A stretch of 24,354 nt of DNA from Rhodocollybia butyracea (Eukaryota > Basidiomycota > Agaricomycetes > Agaricales > Omphalotaceae): contig JADNRY010000839.1 in assembly GCA_015501585.1 (NCBI GenBank), positions 1 to 24,354 of the forward strand, written 5' to 3'. The number at the start of each line of letters is the position of its first letter. Position 1 is the first letter of the stretch. The translations under genes and the position numbers were made by a program. The notes beneath the pieces were generated by a model, which saw only the letters and a program-made list of their open reading frames with translations, did not search any database and was not told the origin of the DNA. Below are positions 1-9,057 of this stretch, piece after piece.

Positions 1-1315
1 ATTGACTCTAAACGAACAGTGGTGTATTCACTTGGGATGATAGTTCAACTGCTCAGCATCCGCAAAACCTTCGTCCCAGCGTTAGTTACCAGCTTCCGCG
101 ATAAGTTGGTCAAGGTTCTTTCTCCTCGTCTAGCATATTCCAGGATAGCGGCGCCTCGTGAGGTACACTTTGTCCAGCGCTAACTGCTGAGCCTCAAAAT
201 TACTATCTCTCAAGAAGAAAAGTTTGAGGCTACATTTCATTGAAAGATCTGAATCACCATCTTCGTGTAGGAAACCACGGGTTCTAAAGCTCAATTAGTC
301 TTCATGTATCGATTTGAGTTGACTTGTGTAACATACCTTTGGTCTCGGACCAGTGATAATCTACTTCTTCGCGCGTTGATGTATGTAGAAGAGAGGATGG
401 TAGAGAAGAGGACGCAAGCTGGGAGTATAGAGCAGAGATCGTCCGCCATATTCCACGATCCGGAGCCACGGATCGTGGAATATGGCGGACGATCTCTGCT
501 CAGGACTCACTTTCTTTCAGAAGGTTATCCCGAAGCCTCTTCCTCTGACCTGGAATGCTGTTGGCTACGATTCCGATCCCAAAACTGATTTTGTATTTAG
601 AAATATTCGGTCTCCAGTCAAGGAGTTATCCGTGATTTCGTTGTAGATCTCGGTGACTTCTAGTACTATAGTTGACGTGCCACATAATAGTATATCTCAT
701 TTCAGTAGCCATACTTTCGCCTAGCGGCGGGAAAACATTATCGAACCGAACACGATCACTTGGGTTGTCCTGGTTGTCCAGCCATCTTTAAAAACCATCC
801 AGACATTGTTGACTTTGCTTCAAAGCGCGAAGTGGGAAATCACATGTGGTCAGACGAAATTGAGATACTGATCATCTTAATACATACGTCGGTTAAACTA
901 CCACTACTACTACCACTACAACGGATAATATTGAAAATTCCAAGCTTTGCTGACAGCGGATTTCTAATGTTTTCAGAAATTAGACATAATCTGCTAACGT
1001 GTTATTGCACGCAGACAGAATATCTTATTGAATGTAGCGACACGTACAAGGGTACAAGTTTGTGCAGAATAAAATAGATGAGTAGCATTCAGAGGCTATA
1101 TGCTATGGATACAACAATTCGAGGGGTATGACCTACAAATTAACAAACTGGTACATCAAATGGGCGGGGCGGGAGGTGCTTGCGAAGCAAAGGAAGGTGA
1201 GGAAGTTAGCCCAAGCGGCGCTTGATGGGACGTGCACCATTGATCTCTTGATCAAACCCACTGAGCACGCTAGTTTATCGAGTATCCGCCATTCTGGGGC
1301 GGTGTCGTCGTTGCA
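1..1315. other. Gene-poor left edge; only weak coding traces
   Basis: No gene can be named here. Two stretches look weakly coding. On the minus strand, about 185 down to 44, one frame stays open and reads a basic helix-like segment (AILEYARRGERTLTNLSRK) before a stop. On the plus strand, 1128-1367 reads NWYIKWAGREVLAKQRKV followed by an ALDG segment, which looks like a piece of a real protein that I do not recognise. It abuts the point where the polymerase alpha homology stops, so it may belong to whatever DNA was joined there. 590-1100 is AT-rich and shows nothing. The one clear structure is the hairpin at 430-501, listed separately. Confidence 0.4.
430..501. repeat. Perfect 33-bp inverted repeat (hairpin, 6-nt loop)
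   Basis: The left arm 430-462 starts GAGCAGAGATCGTCC and the right arm 469-501 is its exact reverse complement. They are separated by the six bases GAGCCA. Pairing stops at once on both sides (a/a outside; g/a inside), so the palindrome has sharp ends. No gene is seen around it. It could be a foldback or MITE-like remnant, a palindromic duplication scar, or the template of a hairpin RNA. Confidence 0.9.
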
Positions 1316-2072
1316 AACTCGGAGGAAATTCGTAGAGCTTCAGATAGTTCAGTTGCGTTGGAATTGACAAAGAGAGAATCGGTGTCGCCGTAGAGGACCT
1401 ATAAGCTTTCCGCGAGTTCCTTGGTGTGCTGATCTCTCGACCCATATGCGTAATCAACGCAGCAAGCTGACGGGCGTAGATACGGGAATATTCGAATCCC
1501 AAGCAACCGTACATACTATTGGCAGTCAACTTGTATGCCTTCTGTTTGATGTCCCACTGAAACGGCACATTAGTACTCGGAAACGTGAAAGGAACACTGG
1601 CAATTCACCTGTAATAACTGAGCAGCTGCCGCACTTCGATCTTTCATAAGCGACTTGACCTGTTTTCGTCGATTAACAAGGGTGGCGATAATCCGGGGAA
1701 GGACACCTTGGGGAGCCTCGCTTCCTGGCAATGCGAGTTGTCCTTCTTCCCCAGCCTGGACAAAAACCAACGGCTGTAAGCACAACGAACAAGTGTACCG
1801 TCAAAAGAAGACGAACGTCGATCTCCCCCACCTCTGACTTATCAATTGTTGTAAAGTCAATATTATACTCTTGGATAATACTCGGATAAAGCGAGTTGAA
1901 GTCCATAACCAGGACATAGCTGTTCCATAGACCTTTTCGAGGATCGAGGACAAGCCACCTTTATACTTGTCCTTTTTGCCACCCTTGCCTTTCGGAGCAT
2001 CTTTCCGCGCTTCGGGGTCATCTTTGATGGGCTCGGCTTTGACCACGCCCTCCTTTCCCCATGACTATCGGG
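1316..2072 (-). pseudogene. DNA polymerase alpha catalytic subunit, polymerase-domain half (broken)
   Basis: This is the downstream half of a family-B replicative polymerase copy. Motif [20 protein letters not shown], lies near 1847-1903. Motif [18 protein letters not shown], lies near 1490-1540, and motif C, YGDTDS, at 1375-1392. The lysine-rich stretch [13 protein letters not shown] before motif A and the exact motif A wording point to alpha rather than delta or epsilon. Two normal introns survive, 1756-1831 and 1557-1608. The frame is broken near 2063, near 1955 (KYKGG to [10 protein letters not shown]) and near 1437 (after GREI), and a TAG at 1399-1401 sits where a Gln would be expected. 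Homology stops at about 1316, just after the ALRISSEF segment, so the rest of the polymerase domain is missing. The intact gene, which is essential, must be elsewhere. Confidence 0.88.
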
Positions 2073-2161
2073 CCTATGCCTATTGTCACTCAGAAGTGAA
2101 TCAGGTAGTAGCCAAAACCTTGAGCACAAGGCTCATAAATTATGCGGATCATGAAGTGCTA
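2073..2161 (-). repeat. Split direct repeat B2 (3' terminus of the element)
   Basis: The 89 bp are identical to B1 at 3331-3419. The repeat begins CCTATGCCTATTG at the host junction (2072 is g, while the base before B1 is a) and ends at the shared a at 2161. It contains a small stem, CCTTG/CAAGG, around the loop AGCA. It forms the outer end of the element. Confidence 0.93.
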
Positions 2162-2280
2162 TGGAAAGGTACAGGATAGGTAGGGAGTACATAGATAAAC
2201 AGATGGAAAGAAATTCAAAAGGAAGTACCAGCATATACATTAGTTTGTACAATTACAATGAAAAGGGTGAGGAGGGAGGG
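2162..2280 (-). other. 119-bp spacer between A2 and B2
   Basis: This stretch lies between the two downstream repeats and shows no match, by eye, to the 73 bp between the recombinase stop and B1 (3420-3492). In the textbook Ngaro order A2 and B2 are drawn next to each other, so the spacer deserves attention. No ORF or clear motif is visible. Confidence 0.6.
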
Positions 2281-3330
2281 TGATAGAAAAGTGGCTTGAT
2301 CAAGCTAGATCTAAGCCAGATACTAGTTAGTATACTTCTACAGACATCAGCCCTGATCTGTACACACTGAGAGCCTTGATATCCAAAGATCTAACAGCTA
2401 GATTGATTTAAGAGGCAGTATAGGTGTATAGATCTGTATGGATGTGTTATAGGCTCTGTTCAGTGTAAGATCAGTGAAAGACTCGAAATGCATACCTAAT
2501 CCTTGTATCTAAAGCACTGTATGCAGAGCTAGTACTTGTATAGATTTAAGGATTGTCTATAAAGGTGATGTTTGAGCTATCAGAGCTGTGGAAAGGGGAC
2601 AGATGTCCTTACCAGCCACCAGAGACAAGCAAGATGATGGAGGAAGGGAAGGAAGGAGCAATGATTCGACTCAGAGGCTTTTCTGGCGACCACAGGCCTC
2701 TGCACAGGTCCCTGGCACCTGTGGGAACCAGCCACTGAATATACACACTGCTCCAACATCTGTCAAAACTTGAACTTGTGATATCTTTGGAACGAGTTGG
2801 CAGAATCCTTAGGTTGTTGGGCCGTTGGATTCGTATTAAAAATGCGCTCATAATGATACCAGATATGACCTATAACTGTTGTTGAGCAAAAAGTGCAGCA
2901 CTGCTGCAAGGTTGTACAACTTTAAGCTCATCAAACAGGTCATATCTTGGGAGGTTCTTCTCAGAGTATTTTGGGAGTGGTACTGTTGGATTCCCCTTGA
3001 AAATACGATGAGAATGACACCCCAAATGTCCTAGGATAAGTGGAACAATGATGTCCCACTTGCACATTTCTGTTAGCTAACTTGAAGTGTGAATAGCTCA
3101 GCAGTGAATGAAGTTATTGACAAGGGAAAAAGTGGGTCTTGAAGCTGGAATTCAGCTTGTACAAGCAATGCAGGAGTGAGGCATTATAGTTATGCCAGAG
3201 CTGTGTCAAGCAGAGAGAGATCATGTACACCATAGGTGATGAGCTGTACTCTCTACTTGTCAGAATGGATCTGTTGTTTGCAGAGGCCTTCAGAAAGTCT
3301 CCCTACCCTTGGAATCCGCCTTCATGTTGA
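2281..3330 (-). repeat. Split direct repeat A2 (internal copy)
   Basis: These 1050 bp match 8008-9057 (A1) base for base by eye, at an offset of 5727. A2 abuts B1 at 3330/3331, giving the internal B1-A2 junction that can template terminal ends in recombinase retroelements. Short ORFs inside it (61-80 codons) occur identically in both copies and resemble no protein I know, so I treat the repeat as noncoding. It contains a diverged 94-bp internal direct repeat at 2780-2873 and 2941-3034. Confidence 0.93.
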
Positions 3331-3419
3331 CCTATGCCTATTGTCACTCAGAAGTGAATCAGGTAGTAGCCAAAACCTTGAGCACAAGGCTCATAAATTA
3401 TGCGGATCATGAAGTGCTA
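3331..3419 (-). repeat. Split direct repeat B1 (internal copy)
   Basis: The 89 bp are identical to B2 at 2073-2161. It directly follows A2 and lies 73 bp beyond the recombinase stop codon. With A2 it makes the internal junction of the split-repeat design. Confidence 0.92.
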
Positions 3420-3492
3420 ATAGGATGCTAGTGATTGTTGTTGAGGGGTGGATGGTGGTGAGAAAAAATGTGAATGAGACGCAAGGAGAGTG

Positions 3493-4503
3493 TTAAAAAC
3501 CTTGTTGACGTAGTCTGATAGCTGCAAGCTGTAGTTCAGCTCTCACAGCAGGATTGTCTCTGATGTAAATTTTCCATGCTGTAGAGGACCATCTCCCCAA
3601 GGCCATGATAATGGATTCATCAAGACCAAGTCCAGAGTAGAAAGTAGCGCCCCCAGCTCTAGCTGAGTGCCCACCAAACTCTCTGCTTACAACAGCATAA
3701 AACATAGACTCAAACCAAGCACGGTTTGGTAATGAACCATCCTCACAAATGAACAAGGCAGGCCTAGCTCCATGAAGCTTGTCTCTAGCACTGGTGTACT
3801 CCTTTAAGAGTGAGACAGGGTTAGCAAATTTCTGAGAACAGAACAAAATATCTGTTCCCTGATAGAAAGGATCACTCTTGTGATAAGGCAGATGATAGCC
3901 AGCTTGTGCCAACTCAAGCTTTAAAGAAGCTCTTTTAATTATTTTCTTCCAATCAAACAGTGACTTCTGATTGGGAATGGTGAGCTCTCCAATCCGGTGA
4001 CAGCCATAAAAAGCACAGCTAATGATTGTTGCAAAGAGGAGATGGTTGTAGGAGAGGTGTCTGATTTCATAAAACTGCAGAATGTGTGAAGTACGCAAAG
4101 GAGGCTTGCGCTTTACAGGATCAGCTCGAACCTTTTTTGATCCTCTGATGGTTGCTTGAACCAGAGGATTGGATCTAGATTCATCAAAGTTTGGATAGAG
4201 CTGTTTAAGATAGTGTCTTGCCCCAGTGAGATACTTGGGGCCAGAGGCAATGTGTTTGGATGTGTAGGCAATGTAGCGGGATAGAGTAGATGGAGTTGGG
4301 TCCAAAGAGAGGCTATGAGAGGTGCAAAAGCGAATATAGTCCCTAGCACCAGTAGAGTAGTTGTTTTTAGTTGACTTTTCAATGGCTTGAGATTGGAGAA
4401 ACATAACTAGATCATCCAGTTTTCTCAAATCCATTGGGGGGCGAACAGAGCGGTTTTTATGACCACTCTGTTCACCCAGTGCCTCTAAAAGGACTCTCTC
4501 CAT
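3493..4503 (-). CDS. Tyrosine recombinase of the Ngaro-like element
   Basis: The product is a DNA strand-exchange enzyme that integrates the circular element copy; it replaces the integrase of LTR elements. The chosen start is the ATG at 4503 (MERVLLEALGEQ), giving 336 residues. The same frame is open 41 codons upstream, but that part overlaps RNase H, which is coding in another frame. Visible catalytic residues are the first Arg in FYGCHRIGEL (near 3983-4005), His and Arg in GGHSARAGG (near 3655-3675), Trp in ALGRWSSTAWK and the nucleophile Tyr in YIRDNP (near 3556-3573). The N-terminal part (IEKSTKNNYSTGARDYIRFC) resembles the core-binding domain of phage-integrase-like proteins. The start overlaps the end of RT-RNase H by 32 bases, so it may be translated by reinitiation or frameshifting. 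The frame is intact. Confidence 0.9.
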   Translation of the reverse strand: MERVLLEALGEQSGHKNRSVRPPMDLRKLDDLVMFLQSQAIEKSTKNNYSTGARDYIRFCTSHSLSLDPTPSTLSRYIAYTSKHIASGPKYLTGARHYLKQLYPNFDESRSNPLVQATIRGSKKVRADPVKRKPPLRTSHILQFYEIRHLSYNHLLFATIISCAFYGCHRIGELTIPNQKSLFDWKKIIKRASLKLELAQAGYHLPYHKSDPFYQGTDILFCSQKFANPVSLLKEYTSARDKLHGARPALFICEDGSLPNRAWFESMFYAVVSREFGGHSARAGGATFYSGLGLDESIIMALGRWSSTAWKIYIRDNPAVRAELQLAAIRLRQQGF

Positions 4504-6444
4504 CGCGCCGGCAGTAGCTCTCTTGGGGCTCAAAAAGGCGGACGCGATCTGCAGGGAATTGAAGCTTGTAATCATCCAACAAAAGGCGGGACAATAAGTC
4601 TGCTCTAATGTTAGACTTTCCAGCAATATGTCTCACTCGAATATCTATTCCAGTGTTGAGAACAATACCAGCAATAGCCAAGAGAATAGCATTGTGGGAT
4701 GATTCTCTAGCTGAGAGTGAGTTGAGAACCTCAACAGAGTCAAGGCTATCAGTATGAATGAGGATGAGGCGAGGTGGAGTGGCCTTATGTGCTACATGAT
4801 GAAGAAGGCATAGAATGGCAAGAAGTTCTCTGAAAAAGATATCCACTTTGTCTTTGCCTTCCCAGGATGGACTTTATAACAAAAGCCATTTCCAGCATAG
4901 ACATAAGAAAGACCAACATTGCTAGCATCAGTCCAGCCTATAAATTCAGCCTCAGAGTCCTTCCAAGCCTGTGAATCCACAAAGCGGATCCCAATGGCAG
5001 TCTGAAGCAATTCAGAGAACCAAGTCAGATCTCTCATGACTTCACCATTAATAGGAATGGAGCGAAATTGAAGAGTTTTGCCACTCATTTTCCTGTACAT
5101 CTCAGTCAGGGCTGGCCTGGCCCATGGTAGGACATTGAGAGACCAGTTGAGAGAACCAGACAGTCTCTGCCAATCTCTCAAAGCAGCTTTTCTCTGTGGT
5201 GAAGCTAGGAATTTGGTGATGTCTGCAATCAGAATCTGAATGGACTCTGCTGTGAGTGAAATAGATCCCTTCATAATATCAAGCCAGAAGCCAATGATTT
5301 TTAGAGTGACTCCAGCTTCCTGCTTTCTATCTTCATAGGGACAGCAAATCATATCCCAGAAGACCAAAAGTTGGACTTGTCTCTGAGGTCGAAGTTGATT
5401 GTGGAACATAACCAGATTTCTCTTAAAGTCCCACCCAAAGAAATCATCCATGTAAACATGCAGGCCAACAATTCCCAGCTTAACAGAACCAAACCAGCAG
5501 AGTAGAGCAGATAAACTGCACCAACAGCGAGGCGAGGTTCGAGTTCCAAACACCAGACGGCGCACAATGTGATATCTTCCATCTACAGAAACCACTTGAC
5601 AGAGTTGCCAAAGTGGATGGCCAGGGAGATTCAGAAAAGCCTTGGAAACATCACTTTTAAAGAGAATGAGCTCTTCATTGGGATGTTCTTTCAGCACATC
5701 ATTAATGATTTGACCAAAGGTGTGCATGTCATCATATTTGACCTTCCCCTCAGATCTGGGAATGTTGTCATTCAAACCAGAGCTAGTTTGGTCCATTACA
5801 ACTCGTGGTTTTCCCTTCTGCCAAACTACAAACATTGGTGAAACTCTCATTCCAGGTAGAAGAACAAAGTCTTCTGGTAAAGCTTTTGACCACCTCCCAG
5901 CTGCAACTTCCTCATCTCTGTGGGCTCTCAAAGCAGCCACATCTTCAGGTTCAGAGACATAGTTCTCAATTCTCTGTTTGGATTCATCTTCCCATTCAGC
6001 ATCATAAAATGGCCAAAAGCCCTCTCTCAGAGATTGCATAACTGATCTAACAAATGGCTGATTAGGATGAGAGGATAGTAGAAGCTCTAAGCGGTCCACA
6101 TTAAATGGAGTCTCCACTTTAATATATGATGCCATGGCTTTAAGAGTGGATTGAATCTGAGGATTGTTTAAGAGATGTTTGGGAGGTGTAGGCAGAGGAA
6201 GTGCAGTGTAAGAAGAAGAAATGCTTGGTGGAATGATATCTGAAGATAATGATGAAGAAGACCATAAATAGCCCCTTCTAAACCTTGGACCAGAGTCTAA
6301 GTAGCTATCTGATGGCCTTTTGAGTGATTTAGGCCCTTGAAGTGCGCTTTTTACTCTGGTTTCGACGTCTTGTAGTGAGTTTACTGTAGCAGGAGGAGTG
6401 GTCAATGGCTCTGTGAGCCTCACCACATTCACTGCAAAAACCAT
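4472..6444 (-). CDS. Reverse transcriptase-RNase H polyprotein (frameshifted in RNase H)
   Basis: The product copies element RNA to DNA and removes the RNA strand. The frame runs from an ATG at 6444, inside gag in another frame, to a stop at 4792. RT motifs in order: PRVVMDQTSSGLND; motif A LFKSDVSKAFLNLPGHP near 5617-5660; motif B RLVFGTRTSPRCW; catalytic YMDD at 5443-5454; GFWLDIMKGSISL. RNase H begins with EFIGWTDAS (4921-4937, first Asp). After GKAKTK (about 4850) the homology moves to the next frame, where FFRELLAIL (Glu), LIHTDSLDS (Asp) and KSNIRADLLSR (last Asp) follow, ending at 4472. All four acidic residues of the D-E-D-D site are therefore present but split over two frames. This is either a one-base mutation or a programmed slip at an A-rich site. 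The upstream start is uncertain; the region is also open to 6783. Confidence 0.88.
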
Positions 6445-7964
6445 GCTTCCTGTTATTGAGACAAGGCTCTGCACACCTGTCATCATTCCAGAGGATACAT
6501 GGTGTATCAGATCTCTTAGAACTTGGCCTAGATGAAGAAGAAGATGATCCAGGAACAGGTCTTTTCTTAGAAGAACTAGAGAACATTTCTTTGAGAGTGA
6601 GAAGCCTAAGGTTCTCAGAGGCCCCAGGTCAAAAGGAGTATTAGAGGCCTTTTGTCTAGCCTCTCTATCCACTCTGATACCCATGGAAGGATCATTAGGA
6701 GTGACTCTGAAAAGTTCCTGAATCTGAGTCTTGTAGATATTGAGCTCAGTCTGCCTATGAGGATAGATCTTGAGCAGAGGCACCAGCCAAGATTCAAAGA
6801 CTCTAATCCACTGTGACTCAGTAGTAACTGGCAGACTTCTGATAGCATGGTCCTTGTGAACCAGCTTGAATTCCTTCCCAAAATCTCTACTATCTTCATA
6901 GAGATAGCTGAACCATTAATGGCAGCATGGATCTTTTCAAAGTCAACATACTTGTCCTTAATGATGAGGCGAAGTATGGACTGAGGCAGAGGATCAGTAA
7001 AGATCTGAGCTGAGAGGAGAGCCAGTGTAGCATCCACATTATTGTCCTGAGTGAACTGAAGTCGCAAGTCCCAGGTCTTTTGAACATGAGGAGGCATGGG
7101 AGCTGAGGTGGTAAGTGCAGCAAGGTGTGGAGCGGCCTCAAGAAGTGAAGCAGGAAGTCCACCAGTGGCCATACCAATGCTATTGAGGGAGGGCTGGAAG
7201 AGAGGTAGGTCTCCAGGCTGTTGTTCAATCTCATTCTCATCAGAGTCTCCATTGAGAGCTGTAAGCAGTGCTTGATTCTCTGCAAGTTCTCTCTCCATGA
7301 GAGCCCATGCAGCAGCTTGGGCAGCTGCCTGGGCTGTAACAGCTTCATTAGGAGGAATATACTCTCTCTGTTTCTCCTTTGCAGCAGCTTTCCTCCTTTT
7401 AGAGGAAGCAATCTCATCTCTCTGGGCCTGGAGCATCTGCTTAACATAGTCTGCAACAACATCAGAGTTTCCATTACTGTGTACTCTGAGCTCTCTGACA
7501 GCTTCCTTGATCTCAATCTCACCATTCCTGAACTGCTCCACAAGTGAGTCCATGGTAGCAGCAGCAACCCTGATAGCCTCAGCTTCTCTGGCACTCTCAG
7601 AGGGTCCTGGAGAGTCCTGAAGACGAGACAAGAGAGATGGGGAGGTTGGTGAGTGATGTTCAGTATTGGGATTGGATGAAGAGATGACAGGAGGGTCTGT
7701 GAAGCGAGCTTGCAGTGATCTGGAGCCCAAGGGAGCAGCTGAAGTGCTGTTCTGAGTCCCAAGTGTGCTGGAAGAGTCACCAGATGTGACCTGAGAGGGC
7801 TGTAACTGTGCTGGATGACTCTGGGTAGCAATAGGGTTGGAACGATGTGACCTGGAGCTAGTAGGGAGGAGCCTAGAAGATGTAGGCCTCTGAAATGAGG
7901 AGGAATCATAAGCATGATCACCCTGGGGCTCTTGATAGACAGAACCAGCTTGAGTTTTGGACAT
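6329..7964 (-). CDS. Gag-like protein of the Ngaro-like element (reading frame broken twice)
   Basis: This is the nucleocapsid-type ORF. The first ATG in frame is at 7964 (MSKTQAGSVYQEPQGD); a longer open frame to 8030 has no ATG and runs into A1. The N-terminal third is Ser/Thr/Pro/Gln-rich, followed by a charged helical part (SSKRRKAAAKEKQREY) and an Ala-rich helix. From about 6905 the family-like sequence (YLYEDSRDFGKEFKLVHKDH, then SEW-type WIRVFESW) lies in a second frame. From about 6600 a third frame carries KEMFSSSSKKRP and a Cys/His cluster (HGFCSECGEAHRAIDHSSC, with upstream Cys residues near CILWNDDRCAEPC), ending at 6329. By recall, mushroom Ngaro Gag proteins have this knuckle-like cluster in one ORF, so two one-base breaks are likely. 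The last part overlaps the start of RT. Confidence 0.8.
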
Positions 7965-8007
7965 CAAATAGTTGAGATAAAGATGTGTGAAGTATGAGCA
8001 AGGAGAA

Positions 8008-9057
8008 TGATAGAAAAGTGGCTTGATCAAGCTAGATCTAAGCCAGATACTAGTTAGTATACTTCTACAGACATCAGCCCTGATCTGTACACACTGAGAG
8101 CCTTGATATCCAAAGATCTAACAGCTAGATTGATTTAAGAGGCAGTATAGGTGTATAGATCTGTATGGATGTGTTATAGGCTCTGTTCAGTGTAAGATCA
8201 GTGAAAGACTCGAAATGCATACCTAATCCTTGTATCTAAAGCACTGTATGCAGAGCTAGTACTTGTATAGATTTAAGGATTGTCTATAAAGGTGATGTTT
8301 GAGCTATCAGAGCTGTGGAAAGGGGACAGATGTCCTTACCAGCCACCAGAGACAAGCAAGATGATGGAGGAAGGGAAGGAAGGAGCAATGATTCGACTCA
8401 GAGGCTTTTCTGGCGACCACAGGCCTCTGCACAGGTCCCTGGCACCTGTGGGAACCAGCCACTGAATATACACACTGCTCCAACATCTGTCAAAACTTGA
8501 ACTTGTGATATCTTTGGAACGAGTTGGCAGAATCCTTAGGTTGTTGGGCCGTTGGATTCGTATTAAAAATGCGCTCATAATGATACCAGATATGACCTAT
8601 AACTGTTGTTGAGCAAAAAGTGCAGCACTGCTGCAAGGTTGTACAACTTTAAGCTCATCAAACAGGTCATATCTTGGGAGGTTCTTCTCAGAGTATTTTG
8701 GGAGTGGTACTGTTGGATTCCCCTTGAAAATACGATGAGAATGACACCCCAAATGTCCTAGGATAAGTGGAACAATGATGTCCCACTTGCACATTTCTGT
8801 TAGCTAACTTGAAGTGTGAATAGCTCAGCAGTGAATGAAGTTATTGACAAGGGAAAAAGTGGGTCTTGAAGCTGGAATTCAGCTTGTACAAGCAATGCAG
8901 GAGTGAGGCATTATAGTTATGCCAGAGCTGTGTCAAGCAGAGAGAGATCATGTACACCATAGGTGATGAGCTGTACTCTCTACTTGTCAGAATGGATCTG
9001 TTGTTTGCAGAGGCCTTCAGAAAGTCTCCCTACCCTTGGAATCCGCCTTCATGTTGA
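8008..9057 (-). repeat. Split direct repeat A1 (5' terminus of the element)
   Basis: These 1050 bp are identical to A2 at 2281-3330. The outer end is at 9057 (CATGTTGA on the plus strand), followed at once by polymerase alpha coding sequence. The inner end lies 43 bp before the gag ATG, so A1 probably carries the element's promoter and leader. It holds the same 94-bp diverged internal repeats at 8507-8600 and 8668-8761. Confidence 0.93.

Larger units (their letters stand above)
2073..9057 (-). mobile_element. Ngaro-like tyrosine-recombinase retrotransposon, full length
   Basis: On the minus strand the element reads A1 (9057-8008), gag (7964-6329), RT-RNase H (6444-4472), tyrosine recombinase (4503-3493), B1 (3419-3331), A2 (3330-2281), a 119-bp spacer, then B2 (2161-2073). 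Split direct repeats plus a recombinase in place of a DDE integrase define the Ngaro/VIPER/PAT side of the DIRS order. No methyltransferase ORF is seen, which fits Ngaro rather than DIRS1. The ends are unambiguous: the bases outside B2 and A1 differ from those beside the internal copies. There is no target-site duplication, as expected for recombinase integration of a circular intermediate. A1/A2 (1050 bp) and B1/B2 (89 bp) look identical by eye, so insertion is recent. Frame breaks in gag and RNase H suggest this copy is defective or depends on help in trans. Confidence 0.93.

Noticed and set aside
304..588. 94-codon ORF spanning the hairpin
   Set aside because: Most of its middle is encoded by the palindrome itself; no homology and no codon signal outside it.
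760..1077. 105-codon plus-strand ORF
   Set aside because: Composition is AT-rich with a low-complexity Leu/Ile run; nothing protein-like is visible.
2553..3067. Short ORFs inside repeat A (and the same ones at 8280-8794)
   Set aside because: They exist in identical form in both repeats on both strands, match nothing known, and lie in a terminal repeat; chance ORFs are the simpler reading.
6896..7921. 341-codon minus-strand ORF rich in Leu and Ser
   Set aside because: It is an out-of-frame shadow of gag; the gag frame has the family-like sequence.
2281..9057. LTR retrotransposon with 1050-bp LTRs
   Set aside because: The second repeat pair (89 bp) outside and inside A2, the tyrosine recombinase and the lack of a target duplication show split direct repeats, not LTRs; no integrase or protease was seen.
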